Notes: generated by a model from the letters alone, not told the origin. A stretch of DNA of 64,000 bases from Streptacidiphilus sp. P02-A3a (GCF_014084105.1 NZ_CP048289.1:7821922-7885921); one strand, 5' to 3'. Shown: positions 36,894-46,800, counted from the first letter of the stretch. Program-made: numbers and translations.

Positions 36894-38138
36894 TCAGGCG
36901 GGGGCACCGCTGACGAACACCAGGTTCACCCCGTGGTAGCCGGACCACAGCGCCAGCGCCCCCAGCAGCGCGGCCAGCAGCCACCGGCGGCGGATCCGCG
37001 CCAGCTGCTCCGCCAGCGGGAACAGCAGCGGGAAGGCCGGGATCAGGAACCGGGCCAGCGGCGGGTACGGCGAGGCGTTGCCCAGGTCCATCGCCAGCAG
37101 CAGCGCGCTGAACAGCACCAGCACCAGCGGCTGCCGCCGGACCAGGCACAGCGCGAACAGCACCAGGTAGACCAGCACGGTCGCGGCCATCAGCAGGTTG
37201 TTGGTCGAGTCGCCGCGGCCGTGGTGGTACGGCTCGGTCAGCGCCGCCACCCAGCGCAGCGTCGACAGGCCGCCGTCGAACGTGCTGCTCCAGGCGTCCT
37301 GGAGGTGGAAGTACCCGGTCAGCGAGCCCTGGGTCCAGCCGGTCCACAGCATGTAGCCGAGCCAGCCGAGACCCGAGACCAGCGCGCCGACCGGCGGACG
37401 CCACCAGTCGACCGGGCCGCCGCCGTCCCGGCGCCGGCGGTACAGCGCCACCAGGGCGGCGACGCCGAGCGCCCCGCTGAGCGCCATCGCGTTCGGCCGG
37501 GTCAACCCGGCCAGCAGGGCCAGCGAACCGGCCCAGAGCCAGTTGCCGCGCAGCACCGCGTACAGCGACCACGCGCAGAGCGCGGTGAACAGCGCCTCGG
37601 AGTACGCCATGGTCTCCACCGCGGCCAGCGGCAGCACGCCCCACAGCACGGCGGCCACCACCCCGACCCGGCGGTTGCGGCAGAGGGCGCCGCAGGCGTA
37701 GATGCCCCAGGCGGCGAACAGCCCGGAGATCCAGGCGACCATCAGCAGCGCCACCCCGGCGGTGACCGGCAGCACCCGGTAGACGGGCTCGGCGAGGCTC
37801 GGGAACAGCGGGAAGAAGGCCTTGGAGGAGTACTCGGCCCCGGCCGCGTTGAACAGCCCGGTGTGCGCGGTGTAGCCGTCCCGGACGATCCGGCCGTACC
37901 ACCCGGCGTCCCAGACGGTGGCCAGGCGGGTGATGGTGCGGTGCGGCCCCCGGCTGAGCACCAGCAGCGCCAGCAGCAGCAACCGGGTGGCGGCGTACCC
38001 GTACAGGGCCGGGGCCGCCTGGCGCAGGGCCCGGGGCACCCGCCAGGAGGCGTCACGGGGGGCGGCCGCCGGGCTCGGGAGGGCGACGCTGCCGGAGGCG
38101 GCGGACAGCCGGTCGCCGGGCGCGGGGGTTCGGGTCAC
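36894..38138 (-). CDS. GT-C type membrane glycosyltransferase (mannosyltransferase-like)
   Basis: 414-residue multi-pass membrane protein with about nine to eleven hydrophobic helices. The first loop reads TVWDAGWYGRIVRDGY and the second FFPLFPSLAEPVYR. This resembles PIG-V/GT-C polyprenyl-phosphate-mannose-dependent transferases, where the WDA...WY and following acidic residues are catalytic. Substrate cannot be inferred. GTG at 38138. It reads with the downstream-facing ABC genes on the minus strand. Confidence 0.75.
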   Translation of the reverse strand: MTRTPAPGDRLSAASGSVALPSPAAAPRDASWRVPRALRQAAPALYGYAATRLLLLALLVLSRGPHRTITRLATVWDAGWYGRIVRDGYTAHTGLFNAAGAEYSSKAFFPLFPSLAEPVYRVLPVTAGVALLMVAWISGLFAAWGIYACGALCRNRRVGVVAAVLWGVLPLAAVETMAYSEALFTALCAWSLYAVLRGNWLWAGSLALLAGLTRPNAMALSGALGVAALVALYRRRRDGGGPVDWWRPPVGALVSGLGWLGYMLWTGWTQGSLTGYFHLQDAWSSTFDGGLSTLRWVAALTEPYHHGRGDSTNNLLMAATVLVYLVLFALCLVRRQPLVLVLFSALLLAMDLGNASPYPPLARFLIPAFPLLFPLAEQLARIRRRWLLAALLGALALWSGYHGVNLVFVSGAPA

Positions 38139-38166
38139 AGGCGCTCAGCCTAGGCGATCGGCGGGG

Positions 38167-39855
38167 TCAGTCCTTGGGGCGGTGCCGTCCGGAGAGGGTA
38201 AGAGCCCGCTGGTAAGACCAGTACATGAGCACCGCCGCGATCAGCAGGCACCACAGCGCGGCCGTCACCGGACGGCTGCCCAGCGCGAACGCCAGGGCCG
38301 GGACGGTGGTCAACGGCCCGGCGGCGTACCAGGCCAGGAAGATGAACGGGCCCATGCTGCCCGCTCCGCGCGGGGTGTACATGAGTTCCTGCCGGGACGG
38401 CCCACGGACGGCGTTGACCAGTGCCGCCGCGGTCAGCGGCAGCGCCGCCACCGGCGCCAGCCAGACCGCCGCGCTCTCGCCGAGGGCGGTGGCCACGGCC
38501 GCGCCGATGGTCATCAGCAGCACCGAGGCGACCGTCGGCACCAGCGCGTGCCGCAGCATGAGCTTGGCGTACGGGTAGGGCGACCAGCCCGCGCGGCGCG
38601 GGTCGTCGGCCTCCACCCGGGCGGGTTCGGCGAGCTGCGCGACGCCCAGGTAGCCGAGGGCGACCGCGAGCGCGGTCAGCAGCACCCGGTCCGCGCCCCG
38701 GGCGTCTGCCGCCGGACCGGCCAGCAGCAGCGCCGGGACGGCGAACAGCACCGCCCGGCCGAACCGGGAGGGGGCGCGCAGCAGCGCGGTCAGGTCGCGC
38801 CAGGGCACGATCAGCGCCGCCCGGCTCGGCGGCGGGATCCGCATCCTGACCTTGCGGCCGTGCTGGTCCGCCTGGGCCAGCACCAGCCGGGCCGACCGCA
38901 GTTCGGCGGTGCGCAGCGCGGCGGCCACCCCGGCGGCGGTCCGCGCCCGCAGCCGCAGGCTGCCGAGCGGGATCCCGGCGGCGGCCCGGTGCGCCCAGAG
39001 CAGCGCGAGCACGGTCAGCACCGCGAGCAGCGGCGCGGCGACCCAACCACCGGGCAGCGCGGCGTGGGTGGGGGCCAGCCCGGCCAGCGCCGACCAGCCC
39101 CACGGCCCGGACCACAGCTCCGCCCGCTCCAGCCCGGTGACCCGGTGCCCGAGCACCGCCAGCACGCTCTGCACCGCGAGCAGCATCACCAGCAGCGCCA
39201 CCACCGGTGAGCCCCGGCGCACCCAGCGGGCGACCCGGGTGGAGCGCTCGACCAGTACCGCGCCGGCGGTGGCCAGCAGCGGTACGCAGATCCCGCCGAT
39301 CAGCGCCCAGCCGAGGGCGGAGCCGAACGGCACCTTCTCCATCAGGCCCAGGGCCACCGCCGCCGCGGCGGCGGCCAGCAGTCCGGGCACCACCGCGATC
39401 ACGCAGGACACCCAGAACCAGGGCCGGAGCACCGGGCCCGGGCGGACCGGCTGCATCAGCAGCCAGTCGACGGTGGCGCGGGGGGCGACCACCGGGCCGC
39501 GCCACAGCGCGTCCCGGGCCACCATCAGCATCAGGCCCAGGCTGAGCGCGCACACCCCGGACGGCAGCGCGGCCAGCAGCCTCGGGCCGTCGGCGGTGTA
39601 GTCGGCGCCCATCGAGGCGTTGGCGAAGAGTCCGAGCGAGAACAGCCCGCCCCAGGAGAGCACGAACAGCACGAAGCTGTAGACGGCGTAGCCGATCTGG
39701 CCCGCCCGGGAGCGCCGGTGCGGGGCGCGCAGGGCGCGCAGCAGCTCCAGCGTCTCGTCGGTCCAGTCGCCGGTCTCGACCTTCTCGGCGGTGGCCTCGG
39801 CCTCGTCGCCGCTCCGGGCGTCGGCGTTGGCGTTCGCCTCGGCGTCGCCGCTCAC
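38167..39855 (-). CDS. ABC transporter permease
   Basis: 562-residue membrane protein with roughly ten to twelve hydrophobic segments and a hydrophilic Ala/Asp/Glu N-terminus. A DUF6297-like streptomycete permease is possible, but I cannot name the family with certainty. The GTG start overlaps the ATPase stop (GTGA). Together they form a two-gene exporter. Substrate unknown. Confidence 0.78.
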   Translation of the reverse strand: MSGDAEANANADARSGDEAEATAEKVETGDWTDETLELLRALRAPHRRSRAGQIGYAVYSFVLFVLSWGGLFSLGLFANASMGADYTADGPRLLAALPSGVCALSLGLMLMVARDALWRGPVVAPRATVDWLLMQPVRPGPVLRPWFWVSCVIAVVPGLLAAAAAAVALGLMEKVPFGSALGWALIGGICVPLLATAGAVLVERSTRVARWVRRGSPVVALLVMLLAVQSVLAVLGHRVTGLERAELWSGPWGWSALAGLAPTHAALPGGWVAAPLLAVLTVLALLWAHRAAAGIPLGSLRLRARTAAGVAAALRTAELRSARLVLAQADQHGRKVRMRIPPPSRAALIVPWRDLTALLRAPSRFGRAVLFAVPALLLAGPAADARGADRVLLTALAVALGYLGVAQLAEPARVEADDPRRAGWSPYPYAKLMLRHALVPTVASVLLMTIGAAVATALGESAAVWLAPVAALPLTAAALVNAVRGPSRQELMYTPRGAGSMGPFIFLAWYAAGPLTTVPALAFALGSRPVTAALWCLLIAAVLMYWSYQRALTLSGRHRPKD

Positions 39856-40580
39856 CGCTCGCCGCCCAGGGCGCTGCCGGGGAAGGCGGTGGGCAGCACG
39901 TTCTGCGGGGCGCCCTGGGCCAGCACCGCGCCGTCCTCCAGCAGCACCACCCGGTCGGCGACGTGGAACGCCAGGTCGGGGTGGTGGGTCGCGAGCAGCA
40001 CCGCGACCCCGTCGGCCAGTTCGGCGCGCAGCAGCGCGGCCAGGCGCTCCCGGGCGCCGGGGTCGAGCCGCTGCTCGGGCTCGTCCAGGATCAGCAGGTC
40101 GCGCGGGCGGACCAGCGCGGCGGCCAGCAGCAGCGACTGGAGCTGGCCGGAGGAGAGCGAGTCGGGCAGCACCTCGGCGTGCTCGGCCAGGCCCCGGTCG
40201 GCGAGCGCGCGGTCGACCCAGGTCAGCGGGTCCTCGACGCCGTGGGCGACGGCGACCAGGGCCAGGTGCTCGCGGACCGTCAGGTCCGGGTAGCAGGCGG
40301 AGACGTCGCCGACGACGGCCAGCCGCGCGCGCACCCGGGGGTCGTTCTCGTCCACCGGTTCGCCGTCGAGCTTGACCGTGCCGCTGGTGGGGGTGTCCCG
40401 TCCGGCGGCGAGCCGCAGCAGGGTGGACTTGCCGGAGCCGTTGTGGCCGACCAGGGCGACGCACTCGCCCGCGGCGATGTTCAGGTCGATCGGCTGGAGC
40501 GCGAGTCGGCCACCGTAACGCCGACTGACCTGGCGGAGTGCCAACAGGGGTGGACGTGCGGCCTTCTTGGGCTTAGCCAT
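39852..40580 (-). CDS. ABC transporter ATP-binding protein
   Basis: 242-residue ATPase: Walker A GHNGSGKST, Q-loop region VVGDVSACYPDLTVREHL, signature LSSGQLQSLLLAAAL, Walker B LLILDEPEQRLD and switch histidine in LLATHHPD. The signature LSSGQ is a common exporter variant of LSGGQ. ATG at 40580. Confidence 0.9.
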   Translation of the reverse strand: MAKPKKAARPPLLALRQVSRRYGGRLALQPIDLNIAAGECVALVGHNGSGKSTLLRLAAGRDTPTSGTVKLDGEPVDENDPRVRARLAVVGDVSACYPDLTVREHLALVAVAHGVEDPLTWVDRALADRGLAEHAEVLPDSLSSGQLQSLLLAAALVRPRDLLILDEPEQRLDPGARERLAALLRAELADGVAVLLATHHPDLAFHVADRVVLLEDGAVLAQGAPQNVLPTAFPGSALGGER

Positions 40581-40596
40581 ACTCGCTGCGGCCTCT

Positions 40597-40627
40597 CAAA
40601 AAACACGAAAAGGCCCTTGCGGGCCTT
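40597..40627 (-). terminator. Intrinsic terminator of the tRNA cluster
   Basis: Minus-strand stem AAGGCCC/GGGCCTT with loop GCAA, followed by TTTCGTGTTTTTTG: a strong factor-independent terminator just after the last tRNA-Gln. Confidence 0.88.
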
Positions 40628-40641
40628 CGACTGCTGCTGTG

Positions 40642-40713
40642 CTGGGGTACCAGGACTCGAACCTAGACTAAATGAACCAGAATCACTCGTGCTGCCAATT
40701 ACACCATACCCCA
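40642..40713 (-). tRNA. tRNA-Gln (anticodon CTG)
   Basis: 72 nt. The minus strand starts TGGGGTATGGTGTAATTGGC, anticodon loop TTCTGGT gives CTG, T-arm GGTTCGAGTCC, acceptor 3' strand TACCCCA. Identical to the copy at 41282-41353. Promoter-distal member of the cluster. Confidence 0.96.
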
Positions 40714-40831
40714 TTGCCCGCACAAACCGGCCTGCCGGTGAACGGTGCGAGAAGAAGCCTACCTGACCTGCGGGCCCGCGCGCGCCAGGGCGCGGAACGC
40801 GCTGCGGGAAAAGCCGGTGGCCCGGAAAGCG

Positions 40832-40863
40832 GTCAGGCCCCCGGCCGGAGCCGGGGGCCTGAC
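40832..40863 (-). terminator. Hairpin between tRNA-Glu and the distal tRNA-Gln
   Basis: Perfect 14-bp stem GTCAGGCCCCCGGC/GCCGGGGGCCTGAC with four-base loop in the 163-bp spacer. It may be a terminator or a processing signal and suggests the distal tRNA-Gln has its own promoter. Confidence 0.5.
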
Positions 40864-40876
40864 GTCGCTACTCGCG

Positions 40877-40949
40877 TACCCCCGACCGGATTCGAACCGG
40901 CGCTACTGCCGTGAGAGGGCAGCGTGCTAGGCCGCTACACAACGGGGGC
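40877..40949 (-). tRNA. tRNA-Glu (anticodon CTC)
   Basis: 73 nt. Minus strand begins GCCCCCGTTGTGTAGCGGCC, anticodon CTC in TGCCCTCTCACGG, T-arm GGTTCGAATCC. One of three identical copies in the cluster. Confidence 0.96.
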
Positions 40950-41016
40950 GAGCTTGGTGATCCTACGTCATCGCCTCGGAGAATGATCGTTCCGATGGCA
41001 AGGGTTTTGGATCTGG

Positions 41017-41089
41017 TACCCCCGACCGGATTCGAACCGGCGCTACTGCCGTGAGAGGGCAGCGTGCTAGGCCGCTACACAACGGGGGC
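41017..41089 (-). tRNA. tRNA-Glu (anticodon CTC)
   Basis: Second identical 73-nt copy; spacer to the next copy (41090-41157) is AT-richer than average. Confidence 0.96.
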
Positions 41090-41157
41090 TTGTATCTCTA
41101 TTTCCTGCGGTACTGCTGGTACTGCTCATACTGCTCGTTCACTGCTCGGGTAATGCG

Positions 41158-41230
41158 TACCCCCGACCGGATTCGAACCGGCGCTACTGCCGTGAGAGGG
41201 CAGCGTGCTAGGCCGCTACACAACGGGGGC
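41158..41230 (-). tRNA. tRNA-Glu (anticodon CTC)
   Basis: Third identical 73-nt copy, same anticodon CTC and acceptor stem. Confidence 0.96.
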
Positions 41231-41281
41231 ATCGAGAGTATTCTCTCGACTGTGCAAGCCTCGTTCTGGCGAGGACTTACG

Positions 41282-41353
41282 CTGGGGTACCAGGACTCGA
41301 ACCTAGACTAAATGAACCAGAATCACTCGTGCTGCCAATTACACCATACCCCA
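41282..41353 (-). tRNA. tRNA-Gln (anticodon CTG)
   Basis: 72 nt, identical to 40642-40713. It is the first tRNA in transcription order: Gln, Glu, Glu, Glu, Gln. Confidence 0.96.
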
Positions 41354-41428
41354 TTGGCTGTCCAGGTGATCTTGGTGAGAACCTTTCGGTCTCCCCCGTC
41401 CCTCCCGGGCGGCGCAACAAGAAGAACA

Positions 41429-42181
41429 CTACCCGATCCTGGGCACCGCTCCAAAATCGATTAGCTCCAGCACTCCGGGCAGGTCAGCGAGGGTGCCGAT
41501 GCGGTGGACGCCGGGCGGGGCCGGAACCGGGCCGAGGGCCGGGCGGTCCAGCCACACCGGATGCAGCCCGGCGCCGAGCGCCCCGAGGGCGTCGGTGGTG
41601 AGCTTGTCGCCGACGTAGACCACCCGCTCCGGCGGCAGGCCGAGCGCCGCGCAGCCCGCCCAGAAGGCCTCCGGGGCCGGTTTGGCGCAGCCGATGTCGT
41701 CCGAGCAGACCAGGCTGCGGAAGCGGCGGTGCACACCGAGCCGCTTCAGCTTGCGCCGCTGGTGCACCGTGGAGGAGTTGGAGAGCAGGCCGTGCGCGTA
41801 GCCGTCGCGCAGCTGGTCCAGCACCGGGAGCACGTCCGGGAAGAGCCCCCAGTGCCGTTCGTAGCAGCGGATGTAGCGCTTGAACCAGGCGGCGGCGGCC
41901 CGGTCGCCGGGGAAGGTGCGGCCGGCGCGGGCGGCGAAGGTGTGCGCCCGCTCCAGGCGGTGCTCGTGGAAGCCCAGCTCCCCGGCGAGGAACCTGGCGT
42001 AGGCCCGCTCCATGTCCTCCCGCCAGAGGCCGAGGGCCTGCTCGGGCGAGTCGAACTCGCCGAGCAGGCCCTCGGTGCGCAGGTGCTCCACGATCCCGGC
42101 GGCCTCGGCGCCGGTGTAGTCGAAGAGGGTGTCGTCGATGTCCCAGAGGATCCCCCGCGCGTCCGACGGAACGTCAGCCAC
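41429..42181 (-). CDS. HAD-superfamily hydrolase
   Basis: About 250 residues. Motif I is ILWDIDDTLFDYTG (nucleophile aspartate), motif II LLSNSS, motif III K in CAKPAPEAF, and motif IV VGDKLTTDALGALGAG. The cap domain is helical, as in subfamily I enzymes related to YjjG/pyrimidine 5'-nucleotidases. Start GTG at 42181 overlaps the FAH gene by 8 bases; GTG at 42193 is also possible. Substrate unknown. Confidence 0.88.
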   Translation of the reverse strand: MADVPSDARGILWDIDDTLFDYTGAEAAGIVEHLRTEGLLGEFDSPEQALGLWREDMERAYARFLAGELGFHEHRLERAHTFAARAGRTFPGDRAAAAWFKRYIRCYERHWGLFPDVLPVLDQLRDGYAHGLLSNSSTVHQRRKLKRLGVHRRFRSLVCSDDIGCAKPAPEAFWAGCAALGLPPERVVYVGDKLTTDALGALGAGLHPVWLDRPALGPVPAPPGVHRIGTLADLPGVLELIDFGAVPRIG

Positions 42182-42956
42182 GCTTGACCACACGGTTGCT
42201 GAGGGTGCCGATGCCCTCGATCGAGACCGCCACCTCGTCGCCGACCGCCAGCGGGCCGACCCCGGCCGGGGTGCCGGTGAGCACCACGTCGCCGGGCAGC
42301 AGCGTCATCGCCTCGGTGATGTGCACGATCAGGTCCGCCACCGAGCGCACCATCTGCGAGGTGCGGCCGGCCTGCCGCAGCTCGCCGTTGACGGTGCAGG
42401 TGACCGCCAGGTCGGCCGGGTCCAGGTCGGTCTCGATCCAGGGGCCGAGCGGGCAGGAGGTGTCGAAGCCCTTGGCCCGGGCCCACTGGCCCTCGCGCTG
42501 CTGGACGTCGCGCGCGGTGACGTCGTTGGCGCAGGTGTAGCCGAAGACCACCTCGGGAACCCGCTCACGCGGCACGTCCCGGCACATCCGGCCGATGACC
42601 ACGGCCAGCTCGGCCTCGTACTGGACGTCGGAGGAGAACGGCGGGTACGCGATGTTCTCGGTGGGGCCGATGACGGAGGTCGACGGCTTGAAGAAGGTGA
42701 GCGGGACCTCCGGGACCTCGTTGCCCAGCTCGGCCGCGTGCGCGGCGTAGTTGCGGCCCACCGCGACGATCTTGTTCGGCAGCATCGGCGGCAGCAGCCG
42801 CACCTCGGACAGCGGCCGGACCTGGCCGGTGGGCTGGAGCTCACCGAAGGGGTGCCCGGACAGGACGTGCAGGGTCAGCGTCTCCGGTTGCGCGGCGTCG
42901 CCCTCGACGACGCCGAAGGAGACGGTCCCTTCACTGGAAAACCTGGCGATGCGCAC
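42174..42956 (-). CDS. Fumarylacetoacetate hydrolase (FAH) family protein
   Basis: 260 residues. Metal ligands lie in YEAELAVVIG and TCANDVTARDVQ; further landmarks are VGRNYAAHAAELG, GFDTSCPLGPWI and GDVVLTGTPAGVGPL. The family includes oxaloacetate tautomerases and decarboxylases and acylpyruvases, so the exact reaction is open. Overlaps the HAD gene downstream. Confidence 0.9.
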   Translation of the reverse strand: MRIARFSSEGTVSFGVVEGDAAQPETLTLHVLSGHPFGELQPTGQVRPLSEVRLLPPMLPNKIVAVGRNYAAHAAELGNEVPEVPLTFFKPSTSVIGPTENIAYPPFSSDVQYEAELAVVIGRMCRDVPRERVPEVVFGYTCANDVTARDVQQREGQWARAKGFDTSCPLGPWIETDLDPADLAVTCTVNGELRQAGRTSQMVRSVADLIVHITEAMTLLPGDVVLTGTPAGVGPLAVGDEVAVSIEGIGTLSNRVVKRG

Positions 42957-43020
42957 GGTGGCTGGTGCCCCTTCGGACGGACGGACGGATCATGCCCAGC
43001 CTATCCGGCGGGCATGGCGG

Positions 43021-43051
43021 GGGCCCTGCCGGATTCGCTTCGGCAGGGCCC
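43021..43051. terminator. Terminator after the TANPRR peptide gene
   Basis: Arms GGGCCCTGCCG and CGGCAGGGCCC (11 bp) with a nine-base loop; 52 bp beyond the stop of the 69-residue gene and upstream of the FAH start. Confidence 0.65.
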
Positions 43052-43102
43052 TGTCAGGTGCGGTTTCCGGCCGCCCGGGTGAACGGGCGGTTCCGGGTGG
43101 GC

Positions 43103-43312
43103 TCAGACGGCCTCGGGGCGGGGCGGCGCGACCATGAGGTTGATCCGCCGGGGGTTGGCGGTGGTGCGGGGCAGTTCGACCGGCTCGGTGGCGGAGGCGC
43201 GCAGCGCGGGGCCGCCGTTGACGGGCAGGGTGTCGAGCGTGGTCCGGCGGGGGTTGGCGGTGGGACGGAAGCTCATCGTCGTCTTGGTGGACACGCGGAC
43301 TACCTCACTCAT
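43103..43312 (-). CDS. Small protein with duplicated TANPRR motif
   Basis: 69 residues. The sequence has two similar halves: PTANPRRTTLDTLPVNG near residues 17-33 and TTANPRRINLMVAPPRP near 50-66. Every third base is G or C apart from a few N-terminal codons, so it is almost certainly coding, while the overlapping plus-strand frame is not. No cysteine, no membrane segment, no signal peptide. The ATG at 43312 lacks a strong ribosome site; the ATG at residue 13 is an alternative. It stands alone between FAH and the conservons with its own terminator. Function unknown. Confidence 0.6.
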   Translation of the reverse strand: MSEVVRVSTKTTMSFRPTANPRRTTLDTLPVNGGPALRASATEPVELPRTTANPRRINLMVAPPRPEAV

Positions 43313-43841
43313 ATGAAGACGCAGGAGAAGAACCGGGGGCGGTCAGTTGCACATCCAGGATCTCATTCCACAGGAAGCCTGCTTCGCACTACCCAAACCG
43401 CTGTGATTTTGGTCACTTATCTCCTCGAAAGTTCCGACAGTTACGACATTGTGCCCTTGGGAGGTAACCCGACATCAGTTTCATACCGGACAAAATCATC
43501 ACTCGGCGTCACCCCATCCGAGGAGGAATCCACGTGCACGTGTCCGAAAGGTGCACTATTCCAAGGGTGCAGGCATACCGATCGCGCCCACGCGAACACG
43601 CACCGTAGCCAAAACGACTACCCGCCGTCGCCCCTTGTTGCTGGTCCGGCACTGTGCTGGAATGCCACGGACCGCCGGAGGCCACCCCTCCACTGCGCTA
43701 CTGCCAGCGCCGGGGCGCACTCCACGGCGGCACACGGGCACCCATCAGGGGTTCCAGCGGAATCCCGCGCCCGCCCGAAACTCGACACCGTCCTGACCGC
43801 GTTCACGCGGTGGGGCGCCTGGTCCAGAGGTTGCGACGCTA
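43313..43841. other. Long divergent intergenic region before conservon 1
   Basis: 529 bp without a supported gene, including an AT-richer stretch (about 43340-43520). It must hold the cvn1 promoter and that of the TANPRR gene. No -35/-10 pair could be assigned with confidence; the open frames here have poor codon use. Confidence 0.5.
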
Positions 43842-46800
43842 GTGCAGGGACGTATCAAGAGGGGTGGCGGCGGCCCGGGCGACCCGGCGGACCGCGAAGC
43901 AGCCATTCGCCAGCAGCAGACACCGCCGGCGGCGCCGTCCGCCGAGGCCGGTCGGGACGGGCAGGGCGGGCAGCAGCCCGCCGGCCCCAAGGGCGGCCCG
44001 AGCGAGGGGAAGAACAGCAAGCCCACCACCTCCGAGGGCGCCAAGGGCCGGGCCGGGCGGATAGCCACGCCCAAGGTCCGCGGCGTGCGCCGGTACGGGT
44101 TGAGCAACTGGCGCATCCGTACCCGACTGATCGCGCTGCTGACGCTGCCGGTGATCGCGGCCATCATCCTCGGTGGCCTGCGCATCCAGACCTCGCTGTC
44201 GGCGGAGAACCAGCTGACCAACGTGGCCAACCTCGGTAGCATCGCCAGTTACGCCACCAACCTGGCGGACCAGCTGGAGACCGAGCGGGACACCCTCGCC
44301 GGGACGGTCACCGCGACCGGCAACCGCCTGGCCGACAACGTGGCCGCGGCCGAGAAGTCCACGCTCACGAACATGACGCACTTCGTCACCCTGACGAACC
44401 AGCTGAACCTGGCGACCCTGCCCGGCGGCGGCATCGACGTCCACACCATCCAGATCGACCTGAGCCTGCTCTCGACCTACCGCACCCAGGACTTCGCCCA
44501 GGGCGGCGGGAACATCCTGCAGTCGGTGGCGGACTACGACGGCCTGATCCAGCAGCTGCTGTCACTGAGCTCCGACGTCGCGCTCACATCGAGCAACGAG
44601 CAGCTGCTGACCGCCACCCGGGCGCTCCAGGTCTTCTCGCAGTGGAAGGACGACCAGTCCGTCGTCCAGGCCGTGATCAGCGCCGGTCTGGCCTCCGGCA
44701 AGCCACTCGGCAACGAGGACCGCAACTACGCCCAGAGCGCCTGGCAGAACGGCCAGACCCTGGCCAGCGAGTTCCCCTCGCTGTACGGGGCCGCGGCCAA
44801 CAACATGACGCAGAGCTGGGCGAACAACACCAACATCAGGACCACCAACTACTTCACCAACACGGTCCTGCCCTCGGCCTTCGGCTTCCAGAACTACGTC
44901 GGCAAGGGCGAGTCGCTGCCCTCCTACTCGGCCTGGGACGGCGAGTCGGCGACGCAGATCAACGAGATGGCCCAGGACGAGACGTCCATCATCACCGACC
45001 TGAACAACCAGGTGCAGCAGCTGCAGAAGCAGGCGCAGACGGACGTCGTGCTGAACGCGATCCTGATCGCCCTGGTGCTGCTGGTCGCGGTGATCGGCGC
45101 CGCGCTGGTGGCCCGCTCGATGGTGCGCACGCTGAACAAGCTGCAGACCGCCGCCGAGGACGTCGCCGAGCACCGGCTGCCGGAACTGGTGCACACGCTC
45201 TCCGAATCGGACCCGCAGGACGTCGACACCTCGGTCCAGTCGATCGGGATCAACACCACGGACGAGATCGGGCACGTGGCCCGGGCCTTCGACCAGGTGC
45301 ACGCGCAGGCGGTGCGCCTGGCCGCCGAGCAGGCCCTGCTGCGAGGCAACATCAACGCGATGTTCACCAACCTCTCGCGCCGCTCCCAGGGCCTGATCCA
45401 GCGCCAGCTGTCGATGATCTCCGAGCTGGAGAGCCGCGAGGCCGACCCGGACCAGCTGGCCAGCCTCTTCAAGCTGGACCACCTGGCCACCCGTATGCGC
45501 CGCAACGGTGAGAACCTGCTGGTCCTCGCGGGCGAGGACCCGGGCCGCCGGTGGACCCGCCCGGTGCCGCTGGTCGACGTGCTCCGCGCGGCCGCCTCCG
45601 AGGTGGAGCAGTACGAGCGGATCGAACTGGCCTCGGTGCCCACCGCCGAGGTCGCCGGACGCGTCGTGAACGACCTCGTCCACCTGCTCGCCGAGCTGCT
45701 GGAGAACGCCACGTCGTTCTCCAGCCCGCAGACCCGGGTCCGGGTCACCGGCCACGCGCTGCCGGACGGCCGGGTGCTGGTCGAGATCCACGACACCGGC
45801 ATCGGCCTCTCCCCCGACGACCTCGCCGAGATCAACGAGCGCCTGGCCAACCCGCCGGTGGTGGACGTCTCGGTGTCCCGCCGGATGGGCCTGTTCGTGG
45901 TCGGTCGGCTGTCGCTGCGGCACGGCATCCGGATCCAGCTCCGCCCCAGCGACTCCGGCGGCACCACCGCGCTGGTCATGCTGCCGGTGGACGTCACCAA
46001 CGCGGCCGAGCGCCGGGGCCCGGGTGCGCCCGGACAGGCCCCCGGCCAGCGTCCGCAGAACGGCCCCGGCCTCACCGGCGGCCCGCAGCGCGGCGCCGTG
46101 CCGCCGTCCCAGGGGCGGACCCCGCTCGGCGGCGCTCCCAACGGCGGCCCGGGCGGACGCCCGTCGCTGCCCGGTCAGCCGGGGCAGCCGGGGCAGCCGG
46201 GTCAGCCCGGCATCGGTCAGGGCCAGCCGGGCCAGGGTCCGGGCCAGGGCCAGCAGGGTGCGCAGCAGTCGGGCCAGTCGGGCCTGCCGCCGCGCCGTCC
46301 CAAGGCGACGCTGCCGCAGGGCAGCACCGCGCTGACCGGCCAGCTGCCCCCGGTCGGGCAGCAGTCCGGCCAGCAGCTGCCGCGCCGCGACCAGCAGGGC
46401 CAGCAGGGGCTCGGCCAGCAGGGCCTCGGCCAGCAGGGACCGGGCCAGCCGGGTCAGTCGGGCCCGTCGGCGCCGAACCAGCCCACGCAGCCGCAGCAGC
46501 CCAACCGGCCGCTGCCGGTGCGCGGCCAGGCTCCGAACCAGCCGCAGCAGCCGGGCCCCGGCCAGCAGGGACCGGGCCAGCAACGCCAGGGCCAGCAGGG
46601 TCCCGGCCAGCAGGGTCCCGGCCAGCAGGGTCCCGGGCAGGGTCAGTCGCAGCTCGGGCAGCAGCAGGGTCGGCGGCCGCAGTCGGCCGCGCAGCCGCAG
46701 CCGCCGGTGCCCTCGCCGCTGGACGAGCACAGCACCTGGGCCGAGCAGCCGCAGCACGGTTCGCCGGTCACCCGGCCGCTGCCGATGGACATCCCGGACG

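Noticed and set aside
40642-41353. Attachment site of an integrated element at the tRNA cluster
   Set aside because: No integrase, no partial tRNA repeat and no foreign-looking DNA flank the cluster; all copies are complete.
43449-43796. 115-residue open frame before conservon 1
   Set aside because: Codon positions show no GC3 bias and no ribosome site; other frames here are equally open.
46150-46660. Repeats in cvnA1 as a noncoding repeat array
   Set aside because: The repeats stay in frame and encode the Gln/Gly/Pro tail of CvnA1.
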